From Flavobacterium sp. LC2016-13 (GTDB taxonomy: Bacteria; Bacteroidota; Bacteroidia; Flavobacteriales; Flavobacteriaceae): a stretch of 64,000 bases of DNA. Positions 28,803 through 38,028 of this stretch are shown here, in pieces. Where the stretch lies: contig NZ_WMDQ01000006.1 in NCBI RefSeq assembly GCF_009707955.1, forward strand, positions 248,001-312,000, read 5' to 3'. A program made the position numbers and the translations under genes. How positions within the stretch are numbered: the first letter of the stretch is position 1; the number at the start of each line of letters is the position of its first letter. The notes beneath the pieces were generated by a model. That model saw only the letters and a list, made by a program, of their open reading frames with translations, had not been told where the DNA came from and ran no database searches.

Positions 28803-30200
28803 CTAGTTCGAACGCAAAATCAAAACCCAGTCATTCCCATCTTCTTTTTTTCCTGACGGTTGAAATTCTTTGGTTCCTTTATTGTCTATAATTCCAATTT
28901 TTGTTTTTTGTCCGTTTCTAGGGTTGTACCAACTTGCGGTTACTTTATTACCAGCAATTTTTCCCATATTAACTTCAATTTTTCTTCCTGTGTAGGTGTA
29001 AATTAAAGCGTAATTATTTCCTCTTGTTGCAATCAGATAATCGTATTTTTCGCCTTGATTGGCAATTAATGTCTGATCCGGAATTCTTTCTAAATAGGGA
29101 AAATCTAATATTAATTTTTTAATATAAATCATTTGTCCGGCTCCGGGTGCATTAATGGCTGATGTCCATAATTCTTTATTTCCGTAAGCTGGTTTATCAC
29201 CTTTTCTGAACATTTGCATTACAGCGTTGTGTCCGTAAGTATATCCTGCTGCTCCGGCAAAAACAGACCAATATCCGTAACGTCTTACGTCGTTCGCTGT
29301 CCATTTTGGTTGTAATGTATCGTGTAAACCATGTGGAATTCCTTCGTATGAAGGTTCTCCATCAAGCGTTGGTTTCGTTGGTTTTAAAGTTAAATCTCTT
29401 TGAACAAATTTGTAATTGTCTTCTTTGAAATTCGTTTTCACTGAATCCTGATCGTATCTTCTGTGTCCTGATTGAAACATATTGAAATCTAACCAAGTCG
29501 CATTATGATAATTCTCTGAAGAATCTGTTCTTCCAAAAGGATGAAATGTCACTAATTGATTTGGATTGTTTGTTTTTAAGGTGCTTCCAATCGCATTCCA
29601 GATATCTGTGAATTCATTTCCGTGTGTATCTCCTCCGTTTAACCAAATAACATTGGTTCTGTTTTTATATCTGTCGGCTAAAAATTTCGCATATTTTTCT
29701 GCTTGTTCTTTGCTTACTTTATTTCCTTTTGAAACATTGGTTCCCCAAACTGGCACAATGGCTACGTAGATTCCATTTTTCTGAGCAACATCCAAAGTGT
29801 AATCTACGTGATCCCAATAATCGTATTCAGCCGGATTATCAAAATTGTTGCCTGGTGTGGTTAATGGTTGTGCGGCATCTTCATTTATCAACGCGGCATC
29901 ACCGTAAACATTTATTGCATTCAGATTATGCAAAACCATGATCTGAACGACATTGAATCCTTTTTCTTTTCTGTCTTTAAAATATTTGTCAACACCTGCT
30001 CTGTCTAATTTACTGAATGTTAACCAACCTGTATCGCCTAACCAGAAAAATGGTTTTTCATTTTCGGTTACAAAATAGTGTTGGTTTTTTGAAACTTTAA
30101 TTTGAGGCAGAGCGCCTTTTGTTGATTGCGAAAATCCACTTTGTGCTGTCAACAAAAAGCTAATACTTAGGGCGTATAAATATTTAATTTTCAGATTCAT
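28803..30200 (-). CDS. GH140 apiosidase-like enzyme (DUF4038 type)
   Basis: Secreted protein of 465 residues (signal peptide about 1-24, ending GFSQ). It matches the DUF4038-containing GH140 plan: a TIM barrel (about 35-370) followed by a small C-terminal beta-sandwich (about 380-460). The family opening FFWLGDTGWL is present. Asp191 in WLNGGDTHGNE and Glu282 in LDGEPSYEG are the candidate acid/base and nucleophile. Characterised GH140 members release apiose, a sugar typical of RG-II chains A and B, by cutting its bond to galacturonic acid. This gene is the strongest single pointer to RG-II as the target of the locus. Confidence 0.92.
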   Translation of the reverse strand: MNLKIKYLYALSISFLLTAQSGFSQSTKGALPQIKVSKNQHYFVTENEKPFFWLGDTGWLTFSKLDRAGVDKYFKDRKEKGFNVVQIMVLHNLNAINVYGDAALINEDAAQPLTTPGNNFDNPAEYDYWDHVDYTLDVAQKNGIYVAIVPVWGTNVSKGNKVSKEQAEKYAKFLADRYKNRTNVIWLNGGDTHGNEFTDIWNAIGSTLKTNNPNQLVTFHPFGRTDSSENYHNATWLDFNMFQSGHRRYDQDSVKTNFKEDNYKFVQRDLTLKPTKPTLDGEPSYEGIPHGLHDTLQPKWTANDVRRYGYWSVFAGAAGYTYGHNAVMQMFRKGDKPAYGNKELWTSAINAPGAGQMIYIKKLILDFPYLERIPDQTLIANQGEKYDYLIATRGNNYALIYTYTGRKIEVNMGKIAGNKVTASWYNPRNGQKTKIGIIDNKGTKEFQPSGKKEDGNDWVLILRSN

Positions 30201-30236
30201 TTTGGTTTATTTTGAATTTATGTTTTTTAGTTGTTT

Positions 30237-30360
30237 GCCACGAATTACACTAATTTTCTCGAATTTTTATTTTTCTTGTGTTTTTTTGTTTCCCGCAGAT
30301 TTTAGAGATTTTGCAAATTATTTCAAAAAATAATTCGTGCTAATTCGTGTAATTCGTGGC
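30237..30360. repeat. GCCACGAATTACACTAATT inverted repeat (copy 4)
   Basis: Arms 30237-30265 and 30332-30360 form a 29-base imperfect pair, and the loop holds a single CGCAGATTTTAGAGATTTTGC half element. It fills the spacer between the DUF6298 and GH140 genes. Confidence 0.82.
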
Positions 30361-30371
30361 TAACTCTTATT

Positions 30372-33300
30372 TTACTTTTTCACTACAAAAAGCACTTTTT
30401 CTTTTATTTCGGATTGTGGGATTGTTACTTGTTTTCCTCCGCTTATGTTTGCTTTTTTAGTTAAAGTTCCTGTTGATGGGTTAATTTCATATACTTCGAA
30501 AGTGCCTTTGTAATCTGATAAATTGATCGAAATTTCCTGTGCATTTTTCGCGTAAAAAAGATAGCTTTTTCCTTTGTTTTCCAATTTCCAAAGATTATCT
30601 GAAAATGTGTTTCCTTCAACTAGTTTCATTTCGCTTAAAGCAGAATAAAATGCAGGAAGTTCAATTTTTGGAATATTTGGCAATGAAGCTCCCGCCATTA
30701 ATGCCGGCCAACCAAATCTCGGTGATCCATCTGTTGAATATAAAATTACTTTTTCAGAGTATTTTTCGCGATATTCTCTAACGGCACGATATACCTGATC
30801 GTCTGTTTCTTTTCCTGTTTTTAGTTTTCTGGCGTGTTGTCTTGGTGCCAAATTTAATCCGCCTTGTGGTGCGTAAGCGGTTCCGTCTTCTTTGTAATAC
30901 CAATAACGAATATCAATTAAATCGACTGTTTTTACTCTTTTAGCATCATTTAGAATAGCATCCTGAACATCTTTTGTAGCGCTTAAACCAATGATTTCTT
31001 TTTTACCAGTTTCGTCTTTCCATTTTTGAACTTCATCCAGCCAGAATTCCATAAAATGAAGCGGACCTGTATATTCGGCACTTGTTAACTGAATTACGTT
31101 GCTGTTTTCCTGAAAATTTTCTAATGATTTACGAATAAATCCTTGGTGCAATTTTCTTCTGGCAGGATTGGTAACATCATAAAATTGTTCTGCCATGAAG
31201 ATGCGTTTGTCTCCTGCATACGGCGGCGGTTCCGGAAAACCTGTACTGTTTATATTGTTTGCTGAACGCCAAGGTGAACTCGCCCAATGAGCTCCGGCTT
31301 CTATAATGTTATGTTGAAAATACTGTTGATTGACTAACAATTGTCCTTTGGTTTCTGCCAAATCAGCAAAAAGTGATAAACGATCCCAATACCAATCATT
31401 GAATTTTGTCAAGTCGTATTTGCTCAATTGATCCCAGGCTAAATCCTGTCCGCTTCTTGCAAATGGCTGTTCGTAAAATGGCGGCCAGACATCGGCATCA
31501 AAACGGCGAACGCGTTCGTGATCGTCCATTCTTCGCTCATACCATAATCCGTAATTATGTTCTAAAGCGACCATATTATTAGTGGTCAAATAATCTGCCA
31601 CTTCATTAATATTATCGGTAAATCCTGTACCGGTTCTGCCGGGAACAAATCTGGTAATATCTGGCAATGACTTCGAAATATCACTATCTCTAAGGCTTCC
31701 TCTCCACCAAGGCACATTTAATCGGTTTCCTGCTATTACTTTATTATCATAAATAAGCCAGCCATTTTTTGTTATTACTTTGTTGTTGGAATTTATGTTT
31801 TGTGCCGGGTTTATTTTTAAATCATTGGCATTTTTAAGACCTGAATTGTTTGTATCAATTGGATTTGATTTTGAAACTTCTGCAATCCATTCCAGTAAAC
31901 TTTCTTTTGGTTCAACTGAATTTTTGGTTAATTCCTGTGCGACTTCAACAGCAGGACTTGATGATGGTTCTGAACCTAAATCATAAATAAACGGTTTTAC
32001 AGGAAGTTGTCCTAAACGACTTTCTAATTGTGCATAAAATAAACTTCTCGGACTAATATGTCCATTTACATCTTTCCAGTGACCATCGCCACCCATGATT
32101 CCGCCCCAAGTTCCAAAAGCCCAGTTTTGTGCTGTTGGCGGGCTGTAACATTCTATTTTAGATGCTGAAGTTTCCCAGATTACGCTATTTGCAGCAGTCC
32201 AGCCTGCGCCTCTGCCATTTTGTTCTCTATTGTTATAACTTAAAGCATGTCCGTCTACATAAGAAACATCAAATAATACTCCTGTTGCCCAACTGCCAAT
32301 GGCTCCGCTATTATTGAATGGTAAATATGATTGACATTGAATAAACGCATTTGGACCTGTTGTTCCAAATCCGCCTACTGCAAAATCATGATAACCGTAT
32401 TCAGAATAACAACGTTGAAACAATGTTTGCTGACCTTCGGTATAAAAAGTGTGACGTCTAAAACCTGCAATTTCAGAAACAGGTTCAGTTGCAATACAGT
32501 CTTCAACTGTAATTTGCTGAGCTGATTTTAATAAAGCAACTGCGCCTCCAGAAAAATGCTTGAAATTTACTTGTTTGACCCATGCATTTTTTGTGTTTTC
32601 GATGCTAATCCCTAACCATCTGTGTTCTTCGTCTTTTGGTTTTGACTCATTATAACTTGATTTCATCAGAATATTTTCGATTCCGATTTGCTCAATTCGT
32701 CCGGGCCATGAATAAACTGTTACTTTGGCTTGCCCGTAAATATCATCCAAAGTCATTGTTAACGGTGCGTTTAGCGTTACTTCGTTTCCATTGATATTGG
32801 TTACGATTCTGTTCCAAGTAATATCCCAATCATTTTTTTTCCAGCCAACCCAACCGGTTTCTGCTCCAAAATCATCCATTTTTAACTCTTTAATCCAGTT
32901 ATCCGTTAAAGGTTTAGTGATGATAATTTCGTCAGATGGTTTTAATTTTGAGGTATTTTTTAATTGGATCTTTTTTGTTCCAAGTGGTGTATAAGCTGTA
33001 TTGAATTCAAAAGTCTCGCCTGGTTTTTTATCATCAATCCCTAAAATTCTAATTAAGGCTTCTCTTTTTAATCCTGTTCCTAAAAGAATTGTTCCGTTTT
33101 CTGTGTTTCCACTTCCTCTTAAAACTACGCCAGATTTTTTAATATATAATGTTCCGCTAACTTTAAAAATTCCTTTGTCTAAAAGTACCGCTCCGCGAAA
33201 ACCTGATTTATCCGGTTTAAGATTACTTACATAATCAATCGCTGCTTGTATTTTTGGGGTGGCGTCTTCTTCTTGTTTCGAAACAAAAATTTTGTTGTCA

Positions 33301-33530
33301 AGATTAGGAATTGCCTTTTCTGATGCCATATATCCCGCATAAGAAAAATCAGGAATTTGATTTCCTAAATTATCCGTAGTAAAAGAAAGTTTTCCTTCTT
33401 TTGTTTTTACAATATCCGGGAAGGTATTTTGTGCTGTTCCAATATTGATACTGAAAAGCATTATAAAACCAGACAAAATGATTTTATCTTTTTGAAGGGA
33501 AACTATATTTTTTAGTTGAGTAAAATTCAC
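30372..33530 (-). CDS. DUF6298-type protein: beta-helix fused to a TIM-barrel-like domain
   Basis: Secreted protein of 1052 residues, apparently from a GTG start; the signal peptide core is ILSGFIMLFSINIGTAQ. Residues about 85-500 read as a right-handed beta-helix of the pectate-lyase-3 type (KIQAAIDYVSN, GAVLLDKGIFKVSGTLYIKKSGVVLRGSG). After a linker, residues about 590-970 look like a TIM-barrel-like domain with many aromatic and acidic segments (YGLWYERRMDDHERV, DADVWPPFYEQPF, LIDIRYWYYKEDGTAYAP). A small C-terminal beta domain follows. I know the architecture only as DUF6298; no activity is assigned that I can name. Two folds that each host glycan-active enzymes suggest a bifunctional enzyme on a rare pectin linkage. 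Confidence 0.85.
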   Translation of the reverse strand: MNFTQLKNIVSLQKDKIILSGFIMLFSINIGTAQNTFPDIVKTKEGKLSFTTDNLGNQIPDFSYAGYMASEKAIPNLDNKIFVSKQEEDATPKIQAAIDYVSNLKPDKSGFRGAVLLDKGIFKVSGTLYIKKSGVVLRGSGNTENGTILLGTGLKREALIRILGIDDKKPGETFEFNTAYTPLGTKKIQLKNTSKLKPSDEIIITKPLTDNWIKELKMDDFGAETGWVGWKKNDWDITWNRIVTNINGNEVTLNAPLTMTLDDIYGQAKVTVYSWPGRIEQIGIENILMKSSYNESKPKDEEHRWLGISIENTKNAWVKQVNFKHFSGGAVALLKSAQQITVEDCIATEPVSEIAGFRRHTFYTEGQQTLFQRCYSEYGYHDFAVGGFGTTGPNAFIQCQSYLPFNNSGAIGSWATGVLFDVSYVDGHALSYNNREQNGRGAGWTAANSVIWETSASKIECYSPPTAQNWAFGTWGGIMGGDGHWKDVNGHISPRSLFYAQLESRLGQLPVKPFIYDLGSEPSSSPAVEVAQELTKNSVEPKESLLEWIAEVSKSNPIDTNNSGLKNANDLKINPAQNINSNNKVITKNGWLIYDNKVIAGNRLNVPWWRGSLRDSDISKSLPDITRFVPGRTGTGFTDNINEVADYLTTNNMVALEHNYGLWYERRMDDHERVRRFDADVWPPFYEQPFARSGQDLAWDQLSKYDLTKFNDWYWDRLSLFADLAETKGQLLVNQQYFQHNIIEAGAHWASSPWRSANNINSTGFPEPPPYAGDKRIFMAEQFYDVTNPARRKLHQGFIRKSLENFQENSNVIQLTSAEYTGPLHFMEFWLDEVQKWKDETGKKEIIGLSATKDVQDAILNDAKRVKTVDLIDIRYWYYKEDGTAYAPQGGLNLAPRQHARKLKTGKETDDQVYRAVREYREKYSEKVILYSTDGSPRFGWPALMAGASLPNIPKIELPAFYSALSEMKLVEGNTFSDNLWKLENKGKSYLFYAKNAQEISINLSDYKGTFEVYEINPSTGTLTKKANISGGKQVTIPQSEIKEKVLFVVKK

Positions 33531-33557
33531 TTTAAAATATTTTTTGTTGTGATTTAT

Positions 33558-33667
33558 CCTAACAGGTTTTGAAAACCTGTTAGGTATTTGCTTTAAGGTC
33601 TTATATTCTCAAATTATTCTAAACCTATATTTCTTAAATACCTAACAGGTTTTCAAAACCTGTTAGG
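33558..33667. repeat. 27-bp inverted repeat (CCTAACAGG family)
   Basis: Arms 33558-33584 and 33641-33667 are each near-palindromes of CCTAACAGGTTTTGAAAACC type, repeated in inverted order. The design matches the CCTGCAAGG family with a changed outer stem. It lies between the PL1 and DUF6298 genes. Confidence 0.86.
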
Positions 33668-33708
33668 ATACGTCGAGATAATTTAGCTAACGGACTAAAT
33701 TTAAGACT

Positions 33709-35418
33709 TTATTGCAATAATCCTTTTGATAATTTTGCCAATGTATCAGTATTATTTTCTGTTTTTGTCCAATCTGTTTTAGATTTCGGATCAATTCCGT
33801 TAAAATACTTTTCGATATTGGTATAACCGTCTCCGTTTGAATCTTTATTGGCATCTGATGCGTCATTAGGATTCAGTCCGTTTTTCTTTTCCCAATTATC
33901 CGGAATTCCGTCATTATCAGAATCTTTATATGCTTTTCCTTTATATTCAGGATAACCGCCTACTTGGTCAGGACTTGTAATTATTCCTTTTTTATATGAA
34001 TCTGCCGGTAATCTTCTTTTAATAAAATCTTTACCAATTGCATTTTCTAATCCGTCTTTTGATTCGATTTTTCCGGTGCGGACTTGTTTGATAATTCTTT
34101 CGTCGACAGCATCTCTTTTTGGTAAAGTTGCTCCAACATTATTCAACACAAATTCATACGCTTCTTCTGCCTTCATTATGGTAATGTGCGGCATCGAGAA
34201 TGGTTTATTTTGTTTGATTAATTCTAAAAATCCTTTGGTTTCTTCATCTGAAAGATCTTCTAATTGTACTCCGCCGTTCCAGTTATCGGCAGTAACCTCT
34301 GGAGCTCCGTCGATATAATTCCCGGAAACATAAGCTCTTCCGTATGTTTTTGGTTTCATATAACCTGATTCAGGTTTTAGAATTCTGTAACGAATTGGTT
34401 TATCTGTTGGTGTTATTGGTCCCGGTTTGAAGTAATTATTTACGATATTAAACATCGAACGATAATCTCCTCCGTCAAGCGAGCGATTCCACCAATTGAA
34501 AATTACGTTATTCACAAAATTAAAATCGCCGTACATTCCGATAGAAGCATTTCTTGAAATATTATCGGCCCATAAATTTCTCATGAACGTACTGTTTAAT
34601 CCGCCAATGGTACTTCCAAAAGCGTGATTATAAGTATCTAATCCTTCTGATGAAATGGTGTTTTGAATGGTAATATTACAAGCGGGTAATTTCTCTAATT
34701 TTGATTTATCATTTGCCGCAAACTGATGTCTGTATAGTGAAATATTTTCGTCTAATCCCCAACTTACGGAGCAGTGATCTACAATAATATTCCCGATTGG
34801 GTTTCCGCCAAGTGCATCGTCTCTGCGGGTAACATCGGTTTCACCTCTGCGGAAACGCATGTGTCTGATGATAACATCGTGTGTATCGATTTCTAAAGTT
34901 TCGCCTGCAATGCAAATTCCGTCGCCCGGCGCGGTTTGTCCTGCAATTGTAACATACGGTGCACGCATGCTGATTCTTTTCTTTAATCTGATAATTCCGG
35001 AAACATTAAACACAATTGTTCTTGCTCCAACGGCCTCACAAGCTTCACGAAAAGTTCCTTTTCCGCTGTCTTCTAAACTGGTTACAACAAATATTTTTCC
35101 GCCTCTTCCTCCTTGTGTAAAAGCTCCGCCACCTTCGGCACCGGGAAATGCAGGAATATCTGCCTGAACAAAATCTTTTGGATATGAAGCCCAAGGTAAA
35201 TATGGACGTCCTAATTTTGTTTCGGCCTGAATAACATTATAATTCGCTGTCCAGATTTCGCTTAGCCTTTTTTCTTCATCAGCCAAAATCTGATCGGCTT
35301 TGTCTTGAAGTGGTTTTGGAATTTCGGGATATTGTGCGTACGCAGAAGAGAAGAAAGAACAAAATGAAATAATCATCATAGTTCGTTTCAGAGTGGTATT
35401 TGGAAAAATATTTTGCAT
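33709..35418 (-). CDS. PL1 pectate lyase with C-terminal calcium-binding repeats
   Basis: Secreted PL1 lyase of 569 residues; signal peptide ends SSAYAQ. The beta-helix begins FPGAEGGGAFTQGGRGG and carries the family phrases ITIAGQTAPGDG-like, IRHMRFRRGE and DHCSVSWGLDEN. The C-terminus (about 500-550) holds thrombospondin-3-like acidic loops, DSDNDGIPD and DSNGDGYTN, which probably bind calcium. It cleaves polygalacturonan by beta-elimination. The paralogue at 36227-37930 has the same architecture, with DUF3826 between them, so the three genes look like a duplicated cassette. The 54-base spacer upstream is plain AT-rich DNA. Confidence 0.94.
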   Translation of the reverse strand: MQNIFPNTTLKRTMMIISFCSFFSSAYAQYPEIPKPLQDKADQILADEEKRLSEIWTANYNVIQAETKLGRPYLPWASYPKDFVQADIPAFPGAEGGGAFTQGGRGGKIFVVTSLEDSGKGTFREACEAVGARTIVFNVSGIIRLKKRISMRAPYVTIAGQTAPGDGICIAGETLEIDTHDVIIRHMRFRRGETDVTRRDDALGGNPIGNIIVDHCSVSWGLDENISLYRHQFAANDKSKLEKLPACNITIQNTISSEGLDTYNHAFGSTIGGLNSTFMRNLWADNISRNASIGMYGDFNFVNNVIFNWWNRSLDGGDYRSMFNIVNNYFKPGPITPTDKPIRYRILKPESGYMKPKTYGRAYVSGNYIDGAPEVTADNWNGGVQLEDLSDEETKGFLELIKQNKPFSMPHITIMKAEEAYEFVLNNVGATLPKRDAVDERIIKQVRTGKIESKDGLENAIGKDFIKRRLPADSYKKGIITSPDQVGGYPEYKGKAYKDSDNDGIPDNWEKKNGLNPNDASDANKDSNGDGYTNIEKYFNGIDPKSKTDWTKTENNTDTLAKLSKGLLQ

Positions 35419-35472
35419 GAGAATTTAATGTTCTGAAATTTATATTGAGATCTGAATAAATTAAAAAGGTTC

Positions 35473-36144
35473 TTATCCTTTTGTTTTATTCTTTTCTCTT
35501 TCTTCAACACGTTTATGCCAGTCGGCACTTTCTTTGTTTAAATCGTAACCTTCTTTAGATAAATAATTATTTATTCTTCCTTTATATTTACCAAACCAGG
35601 CATGTTTTTCTTTAGATGATCCTCCATCCATTGCAAATTCTCTGGCTTCTACTAAATTGGTGTAGATGTATTCTTTTTGTGCTTTGGTTAAGGCGGGTAG
35701 CATATCCTGATATCCGGCATAGGTTATTTCTACTACTCCGTAAGTCATACCGTCTTTAACTGCTACTATTTTATCTTGCGATAATTGAGTTCCTAATTTT
35801 TTTAGATATGCTGCGTGCAGTTTGCTGATTGCTTCATCTGCAGTCGATTTTAATTTATCGATTTTCTCATTTCTTTTTTCCTTTACAACACTGCTGTCGG
35901 CTTTTACTTTTTTGATTTCTGCATCTCTTCCATCCTGAATTTGGCTTAAATCTCGAAACTGCTGCGCAATGATATCTGTAACTGCTTTTTCTTTTGCAGG
36001 ATTTGCCAATTCTAGTTTAGCTACAATTTTTGCAGCTCTTTCATTGGTAATATTAATATATACAGGATCTAAATGTTGTTGTGCAATGCTATTGAAGCAT
36101 ATCAAAAATAATATTAAAACACTTATAATTTTTCTGTTTGACAT
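35473..36144 (-). CDS. DUF3826 family secreted protein
   Basis: Small secreted protein of 223 residues with signal peptide MSNRKIISVLILFLICFNSIAQQ. The body is mostly helical and rich in Lys, Glu and Ala, with a likely coiled segment about residues 60-120. It then has the conserved-looking phrases KDGMTYGVVEITYAGYQDMLP and EAREFAMDGGSSKEKHAWFGKYKGRINNY-like toward the end. I recognise it as DUF3826, a family known from Bacteroidota pectin loci and without assigned activity. It sits between two PL1 lyases, which suggests a helper, binding or esterase-like role in pectin use; this is only context. Confidence 0.85.
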   Translation of the reverse strand: MSNRKIISVLILFLICFNSIAQQHLDPVYINITNERAAKIVAKLELANPAKEKAVTDIIAQQFRDLSQIQDGRDAEIKKVKADSSVVKEKRNEKIDKLKSTADEAISKLHAAYLKKLGTQLSQDKIVAVKDGMTYGVVEITYAGYQDMLPALTKAQKEYIYTNLVEAREFAMDGGSSKEKHAWFGKYKGRINNYLSKEGYDLNKESADWHKRVEEREKNKTKG

Positions 36145-36170
36145 GATGATGAATTTTGAAATTTTTGTTT

Positions 36171-36215
36171 AAAAAAAACATTCTTATTTCACTATTTCGT
36201 GATGAAATAAGAATG
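36171..36215 (-). terminator. rho-independent terminator after the second PL1 gene
   Basis: A 13-base perfect stem pairs CATTCTTATTTCA (36179-36191) with its complement at 36203-36215, with an 11-base loop. On the minus strand it is followed at once by eight T residues (36178-36171). It starts 12 bases after the PL1 stop codon. This is the clearest intrinsic terminator in the window and may cut expression of DUF3826 and later genes relative to susC. Confidence 0.8.
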
Positions 36216-36226
36216 TTTATTAAAAA

Positions 36227-37930
36227 TTACTCTAGCAAAGACTTCGTTAAAGTCTCATGATTGTTGCTTAAATCTTTCCAGTCTGTTTTTTGATTTGGAT
36301 CTGTACCGTTTAAATATTCTTCGATATTGGTGTACCCATCATTATCTGAATCTATTTTTGAATCAGAAGCATCGTTTGGATTTAGACCATGTTTTTTCTC
36401 CCATTTATCAGGAATACCATCTTTGTCTGTATCTAGGTATGGTTTTCCTTTGTATTCAGGATATCCTCCTACTTGAGAAATATCTGTAATGATTCCTTTT
36501 TTATACGAATCCATCGGAAGACGTCTGTGTTCGAATTGATAAAATTCTTTTTTCTCTAATCCTTTTGCATATTCGGGAACTCCTGTTTTTACTGTTCTAA
36601 CAATTCTTTCGTCTACTTTATCTCTGATTGGTAAAGTTGCTCCGGCATTTTTCAACACATATTCATACGCTTCATCAGCTTTCATAAATGGGTGAAACCA
36701 TGGCATTGGGAAAGGTTTGTCGCTTTTCATTTTATCAAAATAAACTTTAGATTCGTCATAAGTCATTAACTCACCTTTTTTATTTTCGATTTGAACACCA
36801 CCATCCCAGTTATCTTTTGATACTTTTTCGTTCTTTTCAACGATGTTTCCGCTTACGAATGCTCTACCAAAAACCATGTATGGTAATTTACTTCTACCTG
36901 ATTCCGGTTTTAAGATTCTGTAACTAATTGGTTCAGCCAAATCAGTTACCGGTCCTGGTTTATAATAGTTGTTCATGATGTTGTATATGGCTGTATAATC
37001 GCCACCATCTGTTGATCTGTTATACCAGTTGAAAATTACATTATTTGCAAAATTGAAAATACCGTTCCATCCAATTGAAGGGTTTCTTCCTGCATTATTT
37101 GCCCACATATTTCTGATAAAGGCGCAATTTTCTCCACCTAAAGTACTTCCGAAAGCGTGGTTGTAAGTATCTAATGCTTCTCCAAACAAACTGTTTTGAA
37201 TTGTAATATTTACGGTACCTACTTTGATATCCGGATAACCTGGACCTGGACTATAGATATGTCTGTACATTGACATGTTTTCGTCTAATCCCCAAGTTGC
37301 AGAAACGTGATCGATCATAATATTTCCAACAGGGTTTCCTCCAATTGCATCGTCACGACGACCAACGAAAGTTTCTCCTCTACGGAAACGCATGTGTCTA
37401 ATAATAACATCGTGCGTATTAATCCAAACAGATTCTCCTGCTACACAAATACCATCTCCGGGAGCAGTTTGTCCTGCGATAGTAATATAGGGTGCACGAA
37501 TAATTAGAGGACTTTTGATTCTGATAATTCCTGAAACATTAAATACTATTATTCTTGCTCCACCTTTTTCGCACGCTTCACGTAAAGTTCCAGGTCCGCT
37601 GTCTTCAAGACTTGTAACTGTGTAAACATTTCCGCCACGACCACCAAAAGTGTACATTCCTCCACCTTCAGCACCTGGGAAAGAAGGAATTTCTGCCTGA
37701 GGTAAATCGTTTGGTCTAGATGCCCACGGCACATAAGGTTTGCCATGTTTGGCTTCTTCCTCGATAATTACAAGAGCTTTTTCCCACGCCTCATCAGAAA
37801 GTTTTGAAGCTTCATCCATAATAATTTTGGATTGTGCCTGAACTTCCGGACTGATTTTGGGATATTGGGCAAAACATTGGAAACTTCCTAAAAACAATAG
37901 GAAAACAGCCGATAAAGTGAAATTTTTCAT
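36227..37930 (-). CDS. PL1 pectate lyase (second paralogue)
   Basis: Secreted PL1 lyase of 567 residues; signal peptide MKNFTLSAVFLLFLGSFQCFAQ. It is collinear with the PL1 at 33709-35418: FPGAEGGGMYTFGGRGG, IRHMRFRRGETFVGRRDDA, DHVSATWGLDENMS, and C-terminal calcium loops DTDKDGIPD and DSDNDGYTN. It differs at HVSATW against HCSVSW, and the loops near residues 390-420 are longer. The two probably differ in methylation or chain-length preference. It is the first gene after SusD, separated by a weak hairpin. Confidence 0.94.
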   Translation of the reverse strand: MKNFTLSAVFLLFLGSFQCFAQYPKISPEVQAQSKIIMDEASKLSDEAWEKALVIIEEEAKHGKPYVPWASRPNDLPQAEIPSFPGAEGGGMYTFGGRGGNVYTVTSLEDSGPGTLREACEKGGARIIVFNVSGIIRIKSPLIIRAPYITIAGQTAPGDGICVAGESVWINTHDVIIRHMRFRRGETFVGRRDDAIGGNPVGNIMIDHVSATWGLDENMSMYRHIYSPGPGYPDIKVGTVNITIQNSLFGEALDTYNHAFGSTLGGENCAFIRNMWANNAGRNPSIGWNGIFNFANNVIFNWYNRSTDGGDYTAIYNIMNNYYKPGPVTDLAEPISYRILKPESGRSKLPYMVFGRAFVSGNIVEKNEKVSKDNWDGGVQIENKKGELMTYDESKVYFDKMKSDKPFPMPWFHPFMKADEAYEYVLKNAGATLPIRDKVDERIVRTVKTGVPEYAKGLEKKEFYQFEHRRLPMDSYKKGIITDISQVGGYPEYKGKPYLDTDKDGIPDKWEKKHGLNPNDASDSKIDSDNDGYTNIEEYLNGTDPNQKTDWKDLSNNHETLTKSLLE

Positions 37931-37968
37931 ACTAATTTTTAATTATGGTAATTCTTTTTAAACAAATC

Positions 37969-37994
37969 ACCTGTATTTTTTTAGAATACAGGTG
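37969..37994 (-). terminator. hairpin between susD and PL1, possible weak terminator or attenuator
   Basis: CACCTGTATT (37969-37978) pairs exactly with AATACAGGTG (37985-37994). On the minus strand it follows the susD stop by about 35 bases, and the tract after it is only moderately T-rich. It may lower read-through so that SusC/SusD are made in excess over the lyases. Confidence 0.55.
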
Positions 37995-38028
37995 AAAAGT
38001 TAATATACTAATTCATTTGATATTGAAT

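Noticed and set aside
6691..33667. Repeated CCTGCAAGG-type sequences as a CRISPR array
   Set aside because: Copies occur as single inverted pairs in separate spacers kilobases apart, with no regular spacers or cas genes.
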